A stretch of DNA of 64,000 bases, from assembly GCF_014287815.1 (NCBI RefSeq), contig NZ_JACOOQ010000015.1:1-64000 (forward strand). The letters run 5' to 3'. Under the pieces are notes generated by a model, which saw nothing but the letters and a program-made list of their open reading frames with translations, was not told the origin of the DNA and searched no databases. Position 1 is the first letter of the stretch. Each line of letters starts with the position of its first letter. The stretch is from Clostridium lentum. GTDB lineage: Bacteria; Bacillota; Clostridia; Clostridiales; Clostridiaceae. This document shows, one piece after another, positions 59,485 to 64,000 of the stretch. The translations under genes and the position numbers were made by a program.

Positions 59485-59919
59485 ATGAAATCATACATTG
59501 CTAAGGCACAAGAAGTTGAAAAGAAATGGTTTGTTGTTGACGCTGCTGGTAAGCCACTAGGAAGAGTTGCTAGCCAAGTTGCTTCAATATTAAGAGGAAA
59601 ACATAAACCAACATTTACACCAAATGTTGATTGCGGAGATCACGTAATAGTTATCAATGCAGAAAAAGTTGTTTTAACTGGTAAGAAGTTAGATCAAAAA
59701 TTCATGAGAAAATACAGCGGATACGTTGGAGGACTTAAAGAAGTTCCTTACAGAGAAGTATTAGCTAAGAAGCCAGAACTAGCTTTCGAAGAAGCTGTTA
59801 GAAGAATGCTTCCATCAGGAGTTTTAGGAAGAAAGCAACTTAAAAACTTAGTAGTATATAGAGGTGCTGAGCACAATCATGAAGCTCAAAAACCAGAAGT
59901 ACTTGAATTAAAGTACTAA
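59485..59919 (+). CDS. rplM: 50S ribosomal protein L13
   Basis: A 144-residue L13. [20 protein letters not shown] (about residues 6-25), [21 protein letters not shown] and the late [20 protein letters not shown] (about 107-126) are diagnostic. An early 50S assembly protein. AGGGAGGG precedes the ATG. It forms a two-gene operon with rpsI. Confidence 0.97.
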   Translation: MKSYIAKAQEVEKKWFVVDAAGKPLGRVASQVASILRGKHKPTFTPNVDCGDHVIVINAEKVVLTGKKLDQKFMRKYSGYVGGLKEVPYREVLAKKPELAFEEAVRRMLPSGVLGRKQLKNLVVYRGAEHNHEAQKPEVLELKY

Positions 59920-59945
59920 TATACAATCGGGAGGAGGAATAAATT

Positions 59946-60338
59946 ATGGCAAAAGTTCAATATATGGGAACTGGTAGAAGAAAGAAATCAGTTGCTAGAG
60001 TAAGACTAGTACCAGGAACTGGTAAAGTAGTTATAAACAACAGAGAAATAGAAAACTTCTTTGGTTTAGAAACTTTAAGAATGATCGTTAACCAACCATT
60101 AGTATTAACAGGAACTAAAGACAGATTTGACGTTTTAGTAAATGTACACGGTGGTGGATTCACTGGTCAAGCAGGAGCAATAAGACACGGAATCACAAGA
60201 GCTTTAATTAAGTCAGATGAAAGTCTTAAATCAGAATTAAAGAAAGCTGGATTTGTAACAAGAGATCCAAGAATGAAAGAAAGAAAGAAATACGGTCTTA
60301 AGAAAGCAAGAAGAGCTCCACAATTCTCTAAGAGATAG
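59946..60338 (+). CDS. rpsI: 30S ribosomal protein S9
   Basis: A 130-residue S9. [20 protein letters not shown] (about residues 5-24), [20 protein letters not shown] and the basic C-terminal tail [10 protein letters not shown] are diagnostic; the terminal Arg contacts P-site tRNA. GAGGAGG precedes the ATG, 26 nt after rplM. Confidence 0.97.
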   Translation: MAKVQYMGTGRRKKSVARVRLVPGTGKVVINNREIENFFGLETLRMIVNQPLVLTGTKDRFDVLVNVHGGGFTGQAGAIRHGITRALIKSDESLKSELKKAGFVTRDPRMKERKKYGLKKARRAPQFSKR

Positions 60339-60354
60339 TATATTCTTTTTGCAA

Positions 60355-60383
60355 AAAAAGAGAGGTTCAGCCTCTCTTTTTTT
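60355..60383 (+). terminator. Intrinsic terminator after rpsI
   Basis: AAAAAGAGAGG (60355-60365) pairs with CCTCTCTTTTT (60371-60381) over TTCAG, with further T after it. Confidence 0.92.
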
Positions 60384-60469
60384 AGTATTTAATAATATAT
60401 AAAGAAAATTAAAATATTATTACCCAAAATATGAAATATTAAATTCATGTTAAAAACAGAGCAAATTCC

Positions 60470-60498
60470 TTAACAAATATTAAAAAATATAGTAAACT
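60470..60498 (+). promoter_or_regulatory. Candidate sigma-A promoter of the Na/Pi symporter gene
   Basis: TTAACA (60470-60475), a 17-nt spacer and TAAACT (60493-60498). The -10 equals that proposed before tRNA-Thr. It lies 55 nt before the start codon. Confidence 0.55.
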
Positions 60499-60553
60499 AG
60501 CCTTGAGAAAATAATCGTTTATTATAGAAATAAAAAGTAGAGGAGAGTCTAAC

Positions 60554-62167
60554 TTGGATACAATAATGGTTATAATTAGTTTATTAGGCGGTCTTGGGTT
60601 ATTCATATATGGTATGAAAATCATGGGAGATGGTCTTGAAAACGCAGCAGGAGAAGGGTTAAAAAATATACTAGAAAAAGTTACTAAAAATCCTATAATT
60701 GCTGTAGTTGTTGGTGCCATAGTTACAGCAGTAATTCAAAGTAGTAGTGCAACAACAGTTATGGTAGTAGGTTTTGTTAATGCTGGTTTAATGAATTTAG
60801 CACAAGCAGCTGGAATAATTATGGGGGCCAATATAGGGACAACCATTACAGCACAATTAGTAGCGTTTAAACTTACAGATATAGCACCTTTATTTGTTTT
60901 TGGTGGTGCAATGATTGTAATGTTTGCAAAGATGAAAAAGAAAAAGGAAATTGGGAATATTATTTTAGGGTTTGGTATTTTATTCATCGGTATGGGAATG
61001 ATGAGTGAATCTATGGAACCTTTAAGGGAATCAGCAATGTTCCAAAAGGTATTATTAACTATTTCAGATAAATGGTACTTAGGAGTTATTGCCGGAGCAT
61101 TAATTACTGCCGTATTACAAAGTTCATCAGCAACAACTGGTATATTAGTTGCTTTAGCCAATGCAGGAGCGATTTCAATAGCAGGAGCATTACCAATAGT
61201 ACTTGGATGTAATATAGGTACATGTATAACAGCTATGTTATCAACAGTTGGAACAAATAAAACTGCTCATAGAGCGGCTATGATGCATTTAATATTTAAT
61301 GTAACAGGTACAGTGATATTTTTACCGTTATTAGCTACAGGATTATTAGCTGACATAGTTTCATATATGTCACCAGTAGTAAGTAAACAAATAGCTAATG
61401 CACATACAATATTTAATATTACAAATACAATAATTATGGTTCCGCTAATACCTTTATTGATTAAGGTAGTTACTTGGATTATACCAGGTGAAGATGAAGA
61501 TGAAAAACAAGGACCTAAGTATATTGATGATAGATTATTAGAAACACCAGTAATTGCAGCTGGACAAGTAATAAAAGAAACTATTAGAATGGCCACAAAA
61601 GCTAAAAAAGGTTTAGTTTTATCAATGGATGCATTTAAGAAGAATGATGAAGCATTAGTTCAAAAAGTTTATGAAAATGAAAAAATTATAAATATATTAG
61701 AAGAATCAATAACTACATATTTAGTTAAGCTTTCTAAATGTGAATTATCAGATAAAGAAAAAAATATAGTAGCGGCTACATTCCACATAGTAAATGATAT
61801 TGAAAGAATAGGGGATCATGCTGAAAACTTAGCTGATTTAACATTACAAAAAATAAATAAATCATTAGAGTATTCTAAGGATGCAATGGAAGAGCTAGAT
61901 AGTATTTATTCGTCAACTTTGGAAGCTTTAGATATAGCAATTGAAAGTTATGAAAATAGAAATGTTAATAAAGCAAAAAGCATAGTTGATGTTGAAGCTA
62001 AAATTGATAAAAAACAAAAAAGCTTTAGAGAACGTCATATAAGAAGATTATATGATGGAAGATGTAATGCATATACAGGGGCTATATTCTTAGATATATT
62101 AAGTAATTTAGAGAGAATTGGAGATCATTCAACAAATATAGCTGAAAGTGTTATTGAAAATAATTAA
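60554..62167 (+). CDS. Na/Pi cotransporter family protein with PhoU-like tail
   Basis: A 537-residue protein. The membrane half (about residues 1-310) holds two inverted repeats, each with a QSSSAT motif (IQSSSATT near 60, LQSSSATT near 193), the hallmark of sodium:phosphate symporters. The C-terminal half (about 335-537) is helical and PhoU-like, with the paired EXXXD-type metal motifs seen as DIERIGDHAENLAD and NLERIGDHSTNIAE. It probably imports phosphate with Na+. The start is TTG, with AGGAGA 7 nt upstream. Confidence 0.92.
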   Translation: MDTIMVIISLLGGLGLFIYGMKIMGDGLENAAGEGLKNILEKVTKNPIIAVVVGAIVTAVIQSSSATTVMVVGFVNAGLMNLAQAAGIIMGANIGTTITAQLVAFKLTDIAPLFVFGGAMIVMFAKMKKKKEIGNIILGFGILFIGMGMMSESMEPLRESAMFQKVLLTISDKWYLGVIAGALITAVLQSSSATTGILVALANAGAISIAGALPIVLGCNIGTCITAMLSTVGTNKTAHRAAMMHLIFNVTGTVIFLPLLATGLLADIVSYMSPVVSKQIANAHTIFNITNTIIMVPLIPLLIKVVTWIIPGEDEDEKQGPKYIDDRLLETPVIAAGQVIKETIRMATKAKKGLVLSMDAFKKNDEALVQKVYENEKIINILEESITTYLVKLSKCELSDKEKNIVAATFHIVNDIERIGDHAENLADLTLQKINKSLEYSKDAMEELDSIYSSTLEALDIAIESYENRNVNKAKSIVDVEAKIDKKQKSFRERHIRRLYDGRCNAYTGAIFLDILSNLERIGDHSTNIAESVIENN

Positions 62168-62171
62168 TTAT

Positions 62172-62210
62172 AAAGACTAGAGGAAAAATACCTCTGGTCT
62201 TTTTTTTAGT
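62172..62210 (+). terminator. Intrinsic terminator after the Na/Pi symporter gene
   Basis: AAAGACTAGAGG (62172-62183) pairs with CCTCTGGTCTTT (62191-62202; one G-U), followed by more T. Confidence 0.92.
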
Positions 62211-62211
62211 T

Positions 62212-62241
62212 GGAATAATAAAAGTGGTTTTAAACATAATA
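62212..62241 (+). promoter_or_regulatory. Candidate forespore (sigma-G-like) promoter of cwlD
   Basis: GGAATA (62212-62217), a 17-nt spacer and CATAATA (62235-62241) resemble the sigma-G pattern TGAATA ... CATACTA. No sigma-A promoter is seen in the short gap before cwlD. In Bacillus, cwlD is expressed during sporulation, partly from sigma-G. Confidence 0.5.
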
Positions 62242-62273
62242 AAAATGAGAAATAAAAGGTATGGAGGATAAGT

Positions 62274-62972
62274 ATGAAAAAATTTATATTGGCTTTTATA
62301 GGTGTATTTTTAATTCTTTCAAGTACTATACCAATAAAGGCAGAAGAGTTAAATGAAAAGATAATCTTGATAGATCCAGGGCATGGAGGAATTGATGGGG
62401 GAGCAATATCTAAAAATGGTACTGTGGAAAAAGATATTAATTTGGACATAGCCTTAAAGCTTAGAGAAAGTTTAGAAGATAAAGGCTACAAAGTATTTAT
62501 GACTAGAGAGTGTGATAAGGGCTTATATGAAAAAGGGAAAAGCATTAAGGAAAAGAAAAGAGAAGATTTAAAAAAGAGGGCATCTTTAAAAGTTGAAACT
62601 AATTGTGATATTTTTATTTCTATCCATGAAAATATGTTTCCTCAAGCAAAATGCTTTGGTGCACAAGTATGGTATGCATCTAATACTGATAGTGAAAAGC
62701 TAGCCAATATTGTACAAGATTCTATAAAAGTAGTAGTGAATGATGGTAATAAAAGAGTAGCTAAACCAGCAGGAGAAGCATATCTAATTTTAAGAGATAA
62801 ATATGAAGGAGCATCTATATTAGTAGAATGTGGTTTTTTATCTAATAGTGATGAAGAAAGTAGATTGAAAACTGATGAACATCAGCAATTGTTAGTAGAT
62901 GGAATTGTTAAAGGAATTGATGAATACTTTAGTAATGACAGTTCTACAAATGAAAAGAGTGAAGCAAGCTAA
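62274..62972 (+). CDS. cwlD: N-acetylmuramoyl-L-alanine amidase CwlD (germination-specific)
   Basis: A 232-residue amidase_3 protein. An N-terminal signal segment (about residues 1-23, ending IPIKAEE) exports it. The zinc ligands are H in IDPGHGGIDGGA (about 38), E in GTVEKDINLDIA (about 53) and H in FISIHEN (about 115); the catalytic Glu is in VECGFLSN (about 185). It removes peptides from spore cortex peptidoglycan so that muramic-delta-lactam can form, which germination enzymes need. ATGGAGGA precedes the ATG. Confidence 0.9.
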   Translation: MKKFILAFIGVFLILSSTIPIKAEELNEKIILIDPGHGGIDGGAISKNGTVEKDINLDIALKLRESLEDKGYKVFMTRECDKGLYEKGKSIKEKKREDLKKRASLKVETNCDIFISIHENMFPQAKCFGAQVWYASNTDSEKLANIVQDSIKVVVNDGNKRVAKPAGEAYLILRDKYEGASILVECGFLSNSDEESRLKTDEHQQLLVDGIVKGIDEYFSNDSSTNEKSEAS

Positions 62973-62983
62973 AATCAGTAAGG

Positions 62984-63050
62984 TTAATAATTGATAATTG
63001 GGGAAAGTTCATAAGGACTTTCAATCTCAATTATCCATTATCAATTATAA
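62984..63050. repeat. AT-rich inverted repeat after cwlD
   Basis: TTAATAATTGATAATTG (62984-63000) faces an arm CAATTAT-CCATTAT-CAATTATAA (63028-63050) that carries a 7-nt insertion. A small inner hairpin GAAAGT/ACTTTC (63003-63022) sits between them. The right arm shares a 15-mer with the element at 340-420. No T tail is present, so it is not a standard terminator. Confidence 0.45.
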
Positions 63051-63120
63051 ATTTTTAATAAAAAATAATAGCTTGTTTATTGAATATATATAATAAAATT
63101 TAAATATAAGGGGGATTTTT

Positions 63121-63963
63121 ATGAGAATTATAAATATAAAGGAGATAATAAAGACAGTTAAGGAATTATCCATAGAAGCTAATTATTATTTGCCTGATGA
63201 TATAAAGGAAGCAATAGAAAAGGCAGAAAAAAATGAAAAATGGCCAATAGCAAATAATATCTTAAACAAGATAATAGAAAATAGTCATATAGCTGCTAGA
63301 GAAAAAATACCAATATGTCAAGACACAGGAATGGCTTGTGTATTTGTTGATATTGGACAAGATGTTCATATAATAGGAGGAAATTTGGAAGAAGCAATTA
63401 ATGAAGGAGTAAGACAGGGATATGAAGAAGGATTTTTAAGAAAATCAGTGGTTAAGGATCCATTACATAGGGTAAATACCAATGATAATACTCCGGCACT
63501 GATTTACTACAATATTGTACCAGGAGATAAAGTGAAAATAATGGTATCACCTAAAGGTTTTGGTTCAGAAAATATGAGCAGAATTGCCATGTTGAAGCCA
63601 TCTGATGGATTAGAGGGTGTAAAGAACTTTGTACTTGAAACAGTAAGAATTGCTGGGCCCAATCCATGTCCACCTATAGTAATAGGCATTGGTATAGGTG
63701 GCAACTTTGATAAAGTAGCATATCTTGCTAAAAAGGCTTTATTAAGATATGTTAATGAAAAAAATGTTGATGAGTTTTATGGCAATTTAGAAAAAGAGTT
63801 ATTAGAAGAGGTAAATAAAATAGGTATTGGGCCTCAAGGATTTGGTGGAAAGACTACGGCATTAGCTTTAAATATAGAAACATATCCTACTCATATTGCA
63901 GGACTTCCAGTGGCAGTGAATATAAATTGTCATGCTACTAGGCATAAGGAAAGGATTTTATAG
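63121..63963 (+). CDS. Fumarate hydratase class I, alpha subunit
   Basis: A 280-residue protein of the N-terminal family of Fe-S hydro-lyases. It has PICQDTGMACVFVDIG (about residues 61-76), whose Cys binds the [4Fe-4S] cluster, NTNDNTPALIYY (about 120) and PCPPIVIGIGIGGNFDKVAYL (about 182). Together with the beta subunit it interconverts fumarate and malate. GGGGG precedes the ATG. L(+)-tartrate dehydratase is a close relative and cannot be excluded from sequence alone. Confidence 0.88.
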   Translation: MRIINIKEIIKTVKELSIEANYYLPDDIKEAIEKAEKNEKWPIANNILNKIIENSHIAAREKIPICQDTGMACVFVDIGQDVHIIGGNLEEAINEGVRQGYEEGFLRKSVVKDPLHRVNTNDNTPALIYYNIVPGDKVKIMVSPKGFGSENMSRIAMLKPSDGLEGVKNFVLETVRIAGPNPCPPIVIGIGIGGNFDKVAYLAKKALLRYVNEKNVDEFYGNLEKELLEEVNKIGIGPQGFGGKTTALALNIETYPTHIAGLPVAVNINCHATRHKERIL

Positions 63964-63973
63964 GGGAAAGTTT

Positions 63974-64000
63974 ATGGAAAAGAAAATATATCTTCCTTTA
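63974..64000 (+). CDS. Fumarate hydratase class I, beta subunit (partial, cut by window end)
   Basis: Nine codons, reading MEKKIYLPL, begin 11 nt after the alpha subunit stop, with GGGGAAAG as Shine-Dalgarno. The beta (C-terminal) subunit gene normally follows the alpha gene, and its product usually starts with a similar basic MEKKI-type segment. Identity rests mainly on position. Confidence 0.6.

Overview
The window is about 64 kb of low-GC, AT-rich bacterial chromosome. It reads as a spore-forming, anaerobic member of Clostridium sensu stricto. The evidence is a classic 56-residue 2[4Fe-4S] ferredoxin, sporulation genes (gin/csfB, sigH, cwlD, disA, ricT), strong A/T-ending codon bias, a T-box before proS, and the Firmicutes order rplK-rplA-rplJ-rplL-rpoB-rpoC-L7Ae-rpsL-rpsG-fusA-tuf followed by the S10/spc/alpha operons. 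The species cannot be fixed from sequence alone. The region is core genome. I saw no prophage, insertion sequence, CRISPR array or defence island.

Layout. (1) 1-320: tail of an rRNA operon (5S, tRNA-Phe, tRNA-Cys, terminator). (2) 0.4-7.3 kb: a mixed block with a CorA-type transporter and an M20 amidohydrolase on the minus strand, then gin, a divergent guanylate-kinase-like gene, darA-holB-ricT, ferredoxin and a degenerate beta-lactamase-fold protein. (3) 7.3-10.5 kb: ctsR-clpC behind a textbook CtsR operator, with no mcsA/mcsB between them. (4) 10.5-22 kb: a small unrecognised minus-strand gene, radA, disA, a helical protein of unknown role, a PIN/TRAM protein, ispD, T-box-proS, cysS, mrnC, rlmB, an NYN-domain RNase and sigH. 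(5) 22-39.5 kb: tRNA-Thr, tuf copy 1, rpmG, secE, nusG, L11/L1/L10/L7-L12, rpoB, rpoC, L7Ae-like, S12, S7, EF-G and tuf copy 2. (6) 39.5-56 kb: the S10-spc-alpha ribosomal protein cluster with secY, adk, map, infA and rpoA. (7) 56-60.4 kb: ECF transporter module ecfA1-ecfA2-ecfT, truA, rplM, rpsI. (8) 60.5-64 kb: a Na/Pi symporter, cwlD, and both subunits of class I fumarate hydratase (the second cut by the window edge).

The genes mainly make up the transcription and translation machinery and its control. Many regulatory sites can be read directly: near-consensus sigma-A promoters, intrinsic terminators, a CtsR box, a proline T-box, and L10, L13 and S10 leader RNAs. Less expected leaders precede rpsG, rpsM, the L7Ae-like gene, rpoB, and rplK/rplA. 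The most interesting points are these candidate RNA switches, the palindrome inside the rplM promoter, the small unannotated ORF between clpC and radA, the enzyme-fold proteins with altered active-site motifs, and the nearly identical tuf copies. Promoter, operator and leader calls are by eye. Structural alternatives were checked only for base complementarity, not energetics.
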